Shown in pieces: positions 44,309 to 52,888 of a stretch of DNA of 64,000 bases. A program made the translations under genes and the position numbers. Location: contig JACCEP010000001.1 in assembly GCA_013416395.1 (NCBI GenBank), positions 829,225-893,224 of the forward strand, read 5' to 3'. Position 1 is the first letter of the stretch. Each line of letters starts with the position of its first letter. The notes under the pieces were generated by a model. The model was not told where the DNA came from. It saw only the letters and a program-made list of their open reading frames with translations, and searched no databases. This DNA is from Alcaligenaceae bacterium (lineage in GTDB: Bacteria; Pseudomonadota; Gammaproteobacteria; Burkholderiales; Burkholderiaceae_B).

Positions 44309-44533
44309 GAATAGTTTGATCTATGTAGTTGAACGTGTATTTTAACGCGTGCAGCGTATGTCTACATCCACTATCCTGAGTGTATGCGCGCCCATGCTTT
44401 TTCCGGGCACGATGGCGTGCCACGGCAGGCTTCGCTGCCGGGCCAGCTGCCCAGGACGGGTTACAAGCCCTGCCATGCAGTGATAGCGGTATGGCTCAAG
44501 CAACATAGATCAACTTCCCATGGAGAAAGCTCT

Positions 44534-46975
44534 ATGCAGTCCAGCATTAATTCGACGTCAGGCACACCGCACAAAGCGCGCCTGCATATACGTAAGGTCG
44601 CCGTGTGTGGCGCAGGTGTCATGGGGGCACAAATCGCCGCCCATTGCGTAAATGCGGGCGTGCCCGTGGTGCTGTTTGACCTGGCCGCCAAAGAAGGCGA
44701 TAAAAACGCCATTGTGTTGCGGGCGATTGCCCAGCTGAAAAAGCTCAAGCCTGCGCAACTGGGGGCGCCAGACCTGGCAGACTTGATTACGCCTGCTAAT
44801 TACGATGAGGATCTGGGCCTGCTGGCCGGGTGCGACCTGGTTATCGAGGCCATTGCCGAGCGCCTGGACTGGAAGCGCGACTTATACAAAAAACTGGCCC
44901 CTGCCATTGGCCCAGACACCATGATTGCCAGCAATACATCAGGGTTGTCGATCACCGATCTTTCGAATTCATTGCCTGAGGGTGAGCGGCGTCGATATTG
45001 CGGCGTTCACTTTTTTAACCCACCGCGCTACATGCCGCTGGTTGAGCTGATACCTACCGATGCGACAGACCCGGCACTGCTCGACGTGCTTGAAACCTTT
45101 CTGGTCTCGCAGCTGGGTAAAAGTGTGGTGCGGGCCAAAGACACGCCCAACTTTGTTGGGAATCGTATCGGTGTGTTTGGCATGCTGTCTACGTTCATAC
45201 AGGCCGATAAGCATGGGCTTTCGTATGACTTGGTCGATGACCTCACGGGCACACGGCTGGGTCGCGCAAAATCGGGCACCTTCCGCACGGCTGACGTGGT
45301 TGGTCTGGATACTCTGGCGCATGTCATCGGTACCATGCGCGACCAGCTGCCCAACGACTCTTTTCACGCCCACTTTGGCGAACCAGCGGTACTGACAGCG
45401 CTCATCGCAAACGGCGCACTTGGTCAAAAGACGGGGGCAGGCTTTTACCGCAAAGAGGGCAAGGCCATTTTGCGGCTTGATCCCGCCAAACAGGAGTATG
45501 TGCAGGGTGGCGCCCACGCCAGTGACGCCGTTGCCGCCATACTGGCCGAGCGCGACCCGGCCAAGAAGCTCAAGGCGCTGCACGATTCCAATGACCCCGA
45601 AGCGCAGTTTCTGTGGGCTATTTTGCGTGACAGCTTTCATTACAGTGCCGTTCATCTGGTCGACATCGCTGACACCGCCGCACATATAGACCTTGCCATG
45701 AAGTGGGGTTTTGGCCACGCCCAAGGCCCCTTCGAGATCTGGCAGGCCGCAGGCTGGCGCCAGGTGGCGAATTGGATCGCGGACGACATCAAGGCGGGCA
45801 AAGCACTTTCCAGCCAAGCTTTGCCGCAATGGGTTACTCAGGGGCCGGTCTGGGAAGCGCAAGGCGTGCACACGCCGCAAGGCTCATGGAACCCACGCAC
45901 AGAGCGCTTCCAGGGGCGCAGTGAGCTGCCGGTATATGCACGGCAGATCGGCGCGCCCCGTCTGGTGGGTGAAAACGACGGTGTCGCACAAACTGTGGTT
46001 TATGAGAACGATGCCGTGCGCTGCTGGACGCTGGCTCAGCCGCATCCTCAAGATGTGCTCATTGTTTCCTTCAAGACCAAAATGCATACGCTTAGCCCCG
46101 ACGTGGTCCGGGGTGTGATGCACGCGGTCGATCTTGCCGAAGCGTCATACAGTGCCTTGGTTATTGGTCAGTCTGGCGACCCCTTCTCCGCAGGTGCAGA
46201 TCTCAAGGCGCTGCTGCCGGTGTTTGAGCAAGGCGGCGCGAAGGCGGTAGAGCCTGTAGAGCAAGAAATGCAAGATATGGTCATGCGTGTGCGCTATGCG
46301 CAAGTGCCTGTGGTCGCGGCGGTTGCAGGCATGGCGCTGGGCGGAGGCTGCGAGCTCTCGGTACATTGTGCGGCCCGTGTGGCGCATTTTGAAACTTATA
46401 TCGGCCTGGTTGAAGCAGGCATAGGTCTGGTGCCGGGAGCCGGGGGGCTTACCTATTGTGCGCGGCGGGCCGCCGAGCTGCAGGCGCTGGGTGCGGCTGA
46501 CGCGCCTTTACTGGCTTACCTGAAACGTTTTGCACTGACCGTCGCCACGGCGCGGGTTTCTGCTTCGGCACTTGAAGCCAAAGAAATCGGTTATTTGCTG
46601 CCGTCTGATCCCATTGTCATGAACCGCCACGAGTTGTTGTATGTCGCTACGCGTGTGGCACGCACCATGGCGCAGTCAGGCTGGCGTCCACCTCTAGCTC
46701 GACGTTTCCCTGTAGCGGGGCGCGACGGCATTGCCACGCTCAAGGCGCAGCTGCTCAATATGCGTGTAGGCGGCTTTATTTCAGACCACGATTACCTGGT
46801 CGCCGGGAAGGTGGCGCATGTTATGTGTGGCGGCGATATAGACCCAGGCTCGATGGTGGATGAGGCCTGGATGCTCAAACACGAGCGCGATGCCTTTCTT
46901 GAGCTGCTCGTCCATCCAAAAACCCAGGAGCGTATCACCGGCATGCTGAAAACTGGCAAGCCAGTGCGCAACTGA
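44534..46975 (+). CDS. 3-hydroxyacyl-CoA dehydrogenase / enoyl-CoA hydratase fusion (FadN/FadB-like)
   Basis: An 813-residue two-domain enzyme with the dehydrogenase first. NAD motif: VCGAGVMGAQIAAHCVNAG (residues 24-42). Dehydrogenase residues: SNTSGLSI, HFFNPPRYMPLVELIP (catalytic His and Glu) and DTPNFVGNRIG. From about residue 510 an enoyl-CoA hydratase/isomerase domain follows: GDPFSAGADLKAL, GMALGGGCELSVHCAA and GLVEAGIGLVPGAGG. The order is that of B. subtilis FadN, opposite to E. coli FadB. ATG 44534 follows GGAG; the frame is open 50 codons upstream without family resemblance. It is followed 89 bases later by a thiolase gene, the usual beta-oxidation pair. Confidence 0.95.
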   Translation: MQSSINSTSGTPHKARLHIRKVAVCGAGVMGAQIAAHCVNAGVPVVLFDLAAKEGDKNAIVLRAIAQLKKLKPAQLGAPDLADLITPANYDEDLGLLAGCDLVIEAIAERLDWKRDLYKKLAPAIGPDTMIASNTSGLSITDLSNSLPEGERRRYCGVHFFNPPRYMPLVELIPTDATDPALLDVLETFLVSQLGKSVVRAKDTPNFVGNRIGVFGMLSTFIQADKHGLSYDLVDDLTGTRLGRAKSGTFRTADVVGLDTLAHVIGTMRDQLPNDSFHAHFGEPAVLTALIANGALGQKTGAGFYRKEGKAILRLDPAKQEYVQGGAHASDAVAAILAERDPAKKLKALHDSNDPEAQFLWAILRDSFHYSAVHLVDIADTAAHIDLAMKWGFGHAQGPFEIWQAAGWRQVANWIADDIKAGKALSSQALPQWVTQGPVWEAQGVHTPQGSWNPRTERFQGRSELPVYARQIGAPRLVGENDGVAQTVVYENDAVRCWTLAQPHPQDVLIVSFKTKMHTLSPDVVRGVMHAVDLAEASYSALVIGQSGDPFSAGADLKALLPVFEQGGAKAVEPVEQEMQDMVMRVRYAQVPVVAAVAGMALGGGCELSVHCAARVAHFETYIGLVEAGIGLVPGAGGLTYCARRAAELQALGAADAPLLAYLKRFALTVATARVSASALEAKEIGYLLPSDPIVMNRHELLYVATRVARTMAQSGWRPPLARRFPVAGRDGIATLKAQLLNMRVGGFISDHDYLVAGKVAHVMCGGDIDPGSMVDEAWMLKHERDAFLELLVHPKTQERITGMLKTGKPVRN

Positions 46976-47014
46976 TCGGCTCTCGCCTACAGGCATAAGT
47001 CTTTCACCTGGAAG

Positions 47015-47034
47015 GGACGCCCAGAACGGCGTCC
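47015..47034. repeat. Intercistronic hairpin between the fadN-like and thiolase genes
   Basis: GGACGCC (47015-47021) pairs with GGCGTCC (47028-47034) across 6 bases. No T-run follows, so it is more likely an mRNA-processing or stabilising hairpin than a terminator. Confidence 0.5.
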
Positions 47035-47064
47035 TGCATTGTGTACAAGATTAAGGAAACCGAC

Positions 47065-48282
47065 ATGGCACTACTGCAACACGCATACATCGTCGCGGCG
47101 ACCCGCACCCCCATCGGCAAGGCGCCGCGCGGCATGTTTTCTCACACTCGACCCGATGACCTGCTCGCCACCGTGATCAAGGGCTTACTGGCCCAAGTAC
47201 CCGGGCTGGATCCTGCGGCCATTGAAGATGCCATCGTAGGGTGCGCCATTCCAGAAGGCCCACAAGGGCTGAATGTGGCGCGATTGGGGGCATTGCTCGC
47301 CGGCTTGCCCACCTCGGTGGCGGGCGTGACGGTCAATCGTTTCTGCGCGTCGGGCCTTACCGCCATCGCCATGGCTGCTGATCGCATTCGCGTCGGTGAG
47401 GCCGATGTGCTGATCGCCGCCGGCACTGAATCCATGAGTCTGGTGCCCACCATGGGCGTCAGCACTTCATTTAACCCGGATATTTTTACGCATGACGAAA
47501 ACCTGGGCATTGCTTACGGCATGGGTCTGACGGGCGAGCAAGTGGCGCAGCAATGGAAGGTGTCACGCGAAGACCAGGACGCATTTGCGCTGCGGTCACA
47601 CCAACGGGCTATTGCCGGCCAGAAGGCCGGCGAATTCGCGGATGAAATACTGCCTGTGGATATCGTGCGGCGTATGCCTGACCTCGCAGCAGCGGCGGCC
47701 CGCGTACCCGGCGACAACATCATCGAACAACACACCACAGTCACACTGGACGAAGGCGCGCGCGCAGACACCAGCATGGACGCCCTGGCCCGACTTCGGC
47801 CGGTGTTCGCGGCAAAAGGCACGGTGACGGCCGGCAACAGTTCGCAAATGTCGGATGGCGCCGGCGCGCTGCTGGTGGTGTCAGAGCGTGCCCTGAAAGC
47901 GCACAACCTCACACCAATTGCTCGTTTTGTCTGCTTCGCCGTCAAAGGCGTACCACCCGAAATCATGGGCATAGGCCCTAAAGAAGCCATACCGCATGCG
48001 CTGAAGCTGGCTGGCCTGACGCTCGATCAAATAGGCTGGATAGAACTGAACGAAGCCTTTGCGGCCCAGTCGCTGGCGGTTATCCGTGACCTGGGCCTGA
48101 ACCCCGATGTCGTCAACCCGCTGGGCGGTGCCATCGCCCTGGGGCATCCTTTGGGGGCAACGGGCGCCATACGTGCGGCAACGGTTATTCATGGCTTGCG
48201 ACGCCGCAAGCTGGATTACGGCATGGTCACCATGTGTGTGGGCACAGGCATGGGGGCGGCCGGAATCTTTGAGCGCATGTAG
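47065..48282 (+). CDS. Acetyl-CoA C-acyltransferase (thiolase, FadA-like)
   Basis: A 405-residue thiolase. The acyl-accepting Cys is Cys94 (VNRFCASGLTAIAMA). The C-terminal motifs are GGAIALGHPLGATGA (His) and MCVGTGMGAAGIF (second Cys). GNSSQMSDGAGALLV and WIELNEAFAAQSLAV are family signatures. It cleaves 3-ketoacyl-CoA to acetyl-CoA and a shortened acyl-CoA. ATG 47065 follows AAGGAAACCGAC and is preferred over a GTG eight codons earlier. It is co-directional with the fadN-like gene and followed by a terminator. Confidence 0.95.
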   Translation: MALLQHAYIVAATRTPIGKAPRGMFSHTRPDDLLATVIKGLLAQVPGLDPAAIEDAIVGCAIPEGPQGLNVARLGALLAGLPTSVAGVTVNRFCASGLTAIAMAADRIRVGEADVLIAAGTESMSLVPTMGVSTSFNPDIFTHDENLGIAYGMGLTGEQVAQQWKVSREDQDAFALRSHQRAIAGQKAGEFADEILPVDIVRRMPDLAAAAARVPGDNIIEQHTTVTLDEGARADTSMDALARLRPVFAAKGTVTAGNSSQMSDGAGALLVVSERALKAHNLTPIARFVCFAVKGVPPEIMGIGPKEAIPHALKLAGLTLDQIGWIELNEAFAAQSLAVIRDLGLNPDVVNPLGGAIALGHPLGATGAIRAATVIHGLRRRKLDYGMVTMCVGTGMGAAGIFERM

Positions 48283-48292
48283 AGCCGGGGTG

Positions 48293-48317
48293 GGCAGCCA
48301 TGGCTGCCTGCTTTTTA
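48293..48317 (+). terminator. Intrinsic terminator after the thiolase gene
   Basis: A 16-base palindrome (GGCAGCCA/TGGCTGCC, 48293-48308) is followed by TGCTTTTTAT. It lies about 10 bases past the stop codon and separates the fad pair from the liv operon. Confidence 0.8.
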
Positions 48318-48380
48318 TAAGAAAATAACAGTGTTTACCCGCATTCGTCAGAGGCTAACCTGCACTTTCTAAAAACAAAA

Positions 48381-48476
48381 TGGCATTATGCAGAATGCCA
48401 AAGGCATACTATACGACCGATACCTATAAATAATATGCCAGTGGCAGGCTGACGGGCTTTTCAGCCTGACTGCCAC
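48381..48476 (+). promoter_or_regulatory. Two stem-loops in the livK leader
   Basis: TGGCATT (48381-48387) pairs with AATGCCA (48394-48400). Further on, GTGGCAGGCTGA (48441-48452) pairs with TCAGCCTG..CTGCCAC (48461-48476) with one bulged base. The second ends 7 bases before the CAGGAGAC ribosome-binding site of the binding-protein gene. They could be regulator sites or RNA structures controlling the liv operon. I cannot assign a known riboswitch class. Confidence 0.5.
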
Positions 48477-48497
48477 GGGCCTCAGGAGACAAGCGAA

Positions 48498-49625
48498 ATG
48501 ACTGTAAAACGCGTATTTTCGATCGGCCTGCTGTCTTTGGCGTCTATGGCCACAGCTACAGCTTTCGCTGCCGACCTGACCATTGGCGCTGTGTTTCCTA
48601 TGAGCGGGCCTAATGCAAGTTATGGCGATATCTTTGGTGGCGGATCAAACCTCGCTGTCGAACACATCAACGCCGATAACCTCATTAACGGCAAGCTCAG
48701 CATTCAGTACGAAGACAGCCAGGCGCTGCCCCAGCAAGGGGTGATTGCCATGAACAAATTGGTTAACGTCTCCAAAGTGCCATATGTGCTTTCTGCCTTT
48801 ACGGGCGTGTCCAAGGCCATATCCACGACTGCCACCCGTACCAAGACGGTAGCAATCAATGGCGGCGGAGTTGGCCCCGATCTGGCCGATCTGGGCCCGT
48901 ATTTCTGGAACGTGATCCCATTGGTCAACGATGAGGTCAGGGCTGTTTTGCCGTACCTCATCAATGAGCGTAATTTGAAGCGTTTTGTGCTGGTTTATGT
49001 GGATGACCCGCTGGGCGAAAGCGTGAATAAAGAGCTTGCCGCAGGTGTACCCAAGCTGGGTGGTGAGCTGGTCGAGGCGCTTTCGGTACCCGTCACGTCA
49101 CAGCAGTTTAGTGGCATTGCGGCCAGGGTGCGGGCAGCCAAACCTGACGTGGTGTATATCGCCTCTTATGGTGCGCAGCAGGCGCAGATGGTAAAGCAGT
49201 TTCGTGACAATGGCGTAAAGCAGCAAATTGTCAGCTACTCTGCATTCGCTATTCCTGAAATGCTGACCTTGCAGGAAGCAGAGGGCGCTCTGTTTACTAC
49301 CCAGAGCGTTGACTGGCAGTCGAATGACCCGGTAACCAAGCGTTTTGTCGATGACTACAAAGCCAAACACAACAAAATGCCCACGGCTTACGTCGCAAAC
49401 TACTACAACGCGGTGCGTCTGTTTGGTCTGCTGGCACACGAGCTAGAGGCCAAAAAAATACCCGTTACCGGTGAGGCCTTGCTGAATCAGCGCCTGGAAA
49501 CCAAAGTCTTTGATCTTGTAGGTGGCAAGATTTCCTTTACCGACAAGGGCACAGTGGTTAGCCCCATGCAGGTCAACGAGATCACCAATGGCGGTACCAA
49601 GGCCGTAAAAGTGGTTTCTGAATAA
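48498..49625 (+). CDS. Branched-chain-amino-acid-type ABC transporter substrate-binding protein
   Basis: A 375-residue periplasmic binding protein of the LivK/Leu-Ile-Val type. Signal peptide: RVFSIGLLSLASMATATAFAA. The mature start, TIGAVFPMSGPNASYGDIFGGGSNLAVEHINA, and VPYVLSAFTGVSKAISTTATR are family patterns. In betaproteobacteria many such proteins bind aromatic or aliphatic carboxylates and not amino acids. The CoA ligase and MaoC genes in the same operon support a carboxylate here. It is the first gene of the operon, 18 bases before livH. Confidence 0.93.
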   Translation: MTVKRVFSIGLLSLASMATATAFAADLTIGAVFPMSGPNASYGDIFGGGSNLAVEHINADNLINGKLSIQYEDSQALPQQGVIAMNKLVNVSKVPYVLSAFTGVSKAISTTATRTKTVAINGGGVGPDLADLGPYFWNVIPLVNDEVRAVLPYLINERNLKRFVLVYVDDPLGESVNKELAAGVPKLGGELVEALSVPVTSQQFSGIAARVRAAKPDVVYIASYGAQQAQMVKQFRDNGVKQQIVSYSAFAIPEMLTLQEAEGALFTTQSVDWQSNDPVTKRFVDDYKAKHNKMPTAYVANYYNAVRLFGLLAHELEAKKIPVTGEALLNQRLETKVFDLVGGKISFTDKGTVVSPMQVNEITNGGTKAVKVVSE

Positions 49626-49643
49626 CCTGGAAGGCCCTGCGTC

Positions 49644-50516
49644 ATGTTATTGCTACAGCTGTTGATTAACGGCGTGCAGGTGGGCGCGTTGTACGCGCTC
49701 ATCGCCGTCGGTTTTTCGCTTATTTTCGGCTCGACCCGGGTTTTCCACTTTGCCCATGGTTCGACGTTTACCATTGCCGCGTACATTTTTTATTACGTTT
49801 ATTCAGTGTCGCAGGCGCATTGGCTGTTTGCGGTGCTGGCGGCTTCTGCGAGCGCCGTTATCTTTGGTGTCATCATGGACCGTTGGGTGTATGCCCCCAT
49901 CCAGCGCCATGAGGGCTCATTTTTTACGGTGTTCGTCGCCTCGTTGGGGGCGGGCATCGTTGTGCAGAACGTGATCGGCATGGTGTTTGGCCGTGGTTTC
50001 GTTTCGGTTAATACCCCGCTGTCCAACAGCATTGAGGTTATCTCCGGCCTGTACGTGTCGCCATTGTCAGGTATTGCCATTGTTTGTGCGCTGGTGTTCT
50101 TTGGGGGCCTGGGCCTGTTTCTGTCACGCACCAATGTGGGGACCGCCCTGCGCGCCCTGGCAGAAAACCCTGAGCTTATTCGTGTGTATGGGTTAAGCCC
50201 ACGCCGTCTCTCCACCATTGTTTTTGCGTTGGGATCGGTGCTGGTCATACCGGCTGCCATTCTTACCGCAGCCAGTTCAGGCCTGAACCCGGCCATGGCG
50301 CATCATGTCATGTTGATCAGTCTGGCAGCGACCATAGTGGGCGGGGTAGGCAGCTTGCGCGGTGCCGCCTGCGCAGGCTTGCTGTTGGGCTTAAGTGAGA
50401 ACATCGCATTGATGTATCTGGGCCCTCAGTGGAGTGAAGCCGTCACATTTATTGTGCTGTTCTTGTTCATATTGTTCAGGCCGTCCGGTTTCTTCGGCCG
50501 TGCCATTGCTACCTGA
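49644..50516 (+). CDS. livH: Branched-chain-type ABC transporter permease LivH
   Basis: A 290-residue membrane protein with the LivH signature NGVQVGALYALIAVGFSLIFGSTRVFHFAHG at the start and the EAA-like loop LRALAENPELIRVYGLSPRRLSTIVFALGS. It ends with the ENIALMYLGPQWSEAVTFIVLFLFILFRPSG pattern. It forms the channel with LivM. It is followed by livM after 12 bases. Confidence 0.94.
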   Translation: MLLLQLLINGVQVGALYALIAVGFSLIFGSTRVFHFAHGSTFTIAAYIFYYVYSVSQAHWLFAVLAASASAVIFGVIMDRWVYAPIQRHEGSFFTVFVASLGAGIVVQNVIGMVFGRGFVSVNTPLSNSIEVISGLYVSPLSGIAIVCALVFFGGLGLFLSRTNVGTALRALAENPELIRVYGLSPRRLSTIVFALGSVLVIPAAILTAASSGLNPAMAHHVMLISLAATIVGGVGSLRGAACAGLLLGLSENIALMYLGPQWSEAVTFIVLFLFILFRPSGFFGRAIAT

Positions 50517-50528
50517 GGTAACGAGTAG

Positions 50529-51416
50529 ATGCTGGCTTACATACTTAACCTCGTTACGCTGATATCCATCAACGCGGTACTGGCTATTACCCTGAATTTC
50601 ATCATGGGGTATGCGGGGATATTTTCGATTGCTCACGCGATTTTCTTTGGCGTGGGTGCTTACACGGCAGCGTACATGGCGCTGCACTTTAGCGCTTCGT
50701 TTTTTCTGGCCGTACCCGTGGCGATGGTGGTGGCAGGCGTACTGTCGCTCATTCTTGCATTGCCGGCTCTGCGTGTGCGTGGCGAGTATTTTGTGGCGGC
50801 ATCGCTGGGCTTGCAGGTACTGGGCGTGACCATATTTGCCGAATGGAAGTCGTTTACCGGCGGCCTGGGAGGCATTATCGGCATTCCCCCAGTCGATATT
50901 TTTGGGTTTGTGGTGGGCGATCCAACGCATTTTATGTTCCTGGCGCTGGGGTGTCTCGCCCTGGTCATGTTCATAACCACAGTGCTGTTACGGTCCAGTT
51001 TCGGGCGCAATCTCAAGGCGATTCGAGACAGTGAGTCAGCGGCTCACGCTTTTGGCAAAAACGTGGCGATCATCAAGACGCTTTCGGTGGTGGTTTCATC
51101 GTCGCTGGCCGCTATTGCGGGGGCGCTATACGCCTTTTACCTGGGCTTTATCAACGTAGAAAGCTTCATGCTTGATACGTCCATCCTGTTGATGGCAATG
51201 GTGATTATAGGCGGTACGGGTACGCTCGCGGGGCCTATTGTGGGGACCGTGCTGTTGATGCTGCTGCCCAGCCTGTTCAGCTATATGTGGTTTTTGCCGC
51301 AGACCGAGATCGGGTCCATACAGCAGATCGCCTATGGTGCAGCCATGGTGCTGCTGATGATTTTTCGCCCTGGCGGTATTGTTGGCGCTGATAAAGCAAA
51401 GGCGGTAACAAAATGA
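50529..51416 (+). CDS. livM: Branched-chain-type ABC transporter permease LivM
   Basis: A 295-residue membrane protein. The LivM signature LNFIMGYAGIFSIAHAIFFGVGAYTAAYM is near the start; the cytoplasmic loop reads SSFGRNLKAIRDSESAAHAFGKNV. It ends in MLLMIFRPGGIVG (as read with its local variant). It pairs with LivH. Its stop overlaps the livG start by 4 bases. Confidence 0.94.
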   Translation: MLAYILNLVTLISINAVLAITLNFIMGYAGIFSIAHAIFFGVGAYTAAYMALHFSASFFLAVPVAMVVAGVLSLILALPALRVRGEYFVAASLGLQVLGVTIFAEWKSFTGGLGGIIGIPPVDIFGFVVGDPTHFMFLALGCLALVMFITTVLLRSSFGRNLKAIRDSESAAHAFGKNVAIIKTLSVVVSSSLAAIAGALYAFYLGFINVESFMLDTSILLMAMVIIGGTGTLAGPIVGTVLLMLLPSLFSYMWFLPQTEIGSIQQIAYGAAMVLLMIFRPGGIVGADKAKAVTK

Positions 51417-52177
51417 CGGACTCTTCTACGCAAGATGTGTTGCTGCGCATTACCCATTTGCAAAAGCACTTCGGAGGCCTGCACGTTACAAATGACGTCA
51501 CACTCGATATGCGGGCCGGCATTGTCACCACACTGGTGGGCCCCAATGGTGCTGGCAAGACGACCTTGTTTAACCTTATTACCGGCCATCTCACCCCATC
51601 GGGCGGAGACATACTCTGGCAGGGCGAGTCTATTGTGGGGCAGCCACACTGGAAGATCGCCCGCAAAGGCGTGGCACGTACGTTTCAGGACTTACGCCTG
51701 TTTGACCAGATGACGGTTTACGAAAACGTACTTACTGTCACCGAGCCCGTATCCTGGCTGTGGCAGCCGGGAGGCCGAACAGGGCGCAAGGCGCGTCAGG
51801 ATAAGGTCATGCATATTCTCGAACGCACACGGCTGGCGGATAAGGCCAATGTGCGGGCCATAGATCTGGCTTATGCGGAACGCAAGTTTCTGAGCCTGGC
51901 CCGCATCATGGCGACCGACGCCAAACTGTGGCTGCTGGATGAACCGGCGTCCGGTCTTGATCGGGGTTCGTATGAGCTGTTTCTCGAACTGTTGCGCTCC
52001 GAAGTGCGTAACGGGGTCACCGTCTGCATTATCGAGCACAATCTGGATATCGTTATCGGCATTTCCGACCGCATTGCATTTCTCGATCAAGGAAAGCTGC
52101 TGGCCGATGGAGACCCCGATACGGTGTTGAACGATCCGCATCTGGCGGCCATTTATTTTGGAGATCAGGCGGCATGA
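51413..52177 (+). CDS. livG: Branched-chain-type ABC transporter ATPase LivG
   Basis: A 254-residue ATPase: Walker A LVGPNGAGKTTLFNLITG, the Q-loop region ARTFQDLRLF, then DLAYAERKFLSLARIMATDAKLWLLDEPASGLD. The signature motif is unusual: the LSGGQ serine-glycine core is replaced by LAYAERK, where relatives usually read LSYGQQK or similar. H-loop: IEHNLDIVI. It overlaps both livM and livF by 4 bases. Confidence 0.93.
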   Translation: MTDSSTQDVLLRITHLQKHFGGLHVTNDVTLDMRAGIVTTLVGPNGAGKTTLFNLITGHLTPSGGDILWQGESIVGQPHWKIARKGVARTFQDLRLFDQMTVYENVLTVTEPVSWLWQPGGRTGRKARQDKVMHILERTRLADKANVRAIDLAYAERKFLSLARIMATDAKLWLLDEPASGLDRGSYELFLELLRSEVRNGVTVCIIEHNLDIVIGISDRIAFLDQGKLLADGDPDTVLNDPHLAAIYFGDQAA

Positions 52178-52887
52178 CCAATACCGTGCTCAAGACGGAA
52201 GGCCTGGTGGTGGGGTACGGCGGCCGGCCGGTGCTGAACAACTTCAATTTTGAATTACGTCAGAATGAAGTCTTGTGTTTGATCGGTCACAACGGGGCGG
52301 GTAAATCTACGCTGCTTAAATCGCTGTTTGGTCTGATTCCGCATCAGGGTGGTGCCGTCTTTCTTGACGGCAAGCGCCAAGGCAAGCTAGAACCCAGGTT
52401 GCTTACGGCAGCAGGCTTGTCTCTGGTGCCCGAAGGCAGGGGTGTTTTCCCCGGGTTAACTGTCGCAGAAACCATGAAAATGGCCATGTGGGCTGCCGGT
52501 ATCCCAAAGTCACTGCAATCGCAGCGCCTCGACTGGGTGATGTCGGTGCTGCCGGCCATGGGCAGTTTTTACCAGCAAAGAGCTGGAACGCTTTCTGGCG
52601 GCCAACAACAAATTGTGTCAATTGGTCGGTCGCTATTAAGCCAGCCGCGTTGCCTGCTCATGGATGAGCCTTCTATCGGGCTTGCACCCAAACTGTTTCA
52701 GGATCTTGTGCTGCCCATACGCGAACTGCAGCAAAAAACCGGGATGTCTATTTTGCTGGTTGAACAAAACGTTAAAGAAGCACTAAAAATTTCAGACCGG
52801 GTTCTGGTCATGAAGTCGGGCGCCATTATTAGTGAAGCCTTGCCAGAAGAACTGTCTGACAACGCCAAATTGATGGAGCTGTATTGA
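52174..52887 (+). CDS. livF: Branched-chain-type ABC transporter ATPase LivF
   Basis: A 237-residue ATPase: Walker A LIGHNGAGKSTLLKSLFG, LVPEGRGVFPGLTVAETM (typical of LivF), signature GTLSGGQQQIVSIGRSLLSQPRCLLMDEPSIGLAP with Walker B, H-loop LVEQNVKEAL. It is the second nucleotide-binding subunit of the importer. It ends 1 base before the CoA-ligase start. Confidence 0.94.
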   Translation: MTNTVLKTEGLVVGYGGRPVLNNFNFELRQNEVLCLIGHNGAGKSTLLKSLFGLIPHQGGAVFLDGKRQGKLEPRLLTAAGLSLVPEGRGVFPGLTVAETMKMAMWAAGIPKSLQSQRLDWVMSVLPAMGSFYQQRAGTLSGGQQQIVSIGRSLLSQPRCLLMDEPSIGLAPKLFQDLVLPIRELQQKTGMSILLVEQNVKEALKISDRVLVMKSGAIISEALPEELSDNAKLMELY

Positions 52888-52888
52888 T

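Noticed and set aside
44384..44533. N-terminal extension of the fadN-like protein
   Set aside because: The 50 extra codons have no family counterpart, and ATG 44534 has a good ribosome-binding site.
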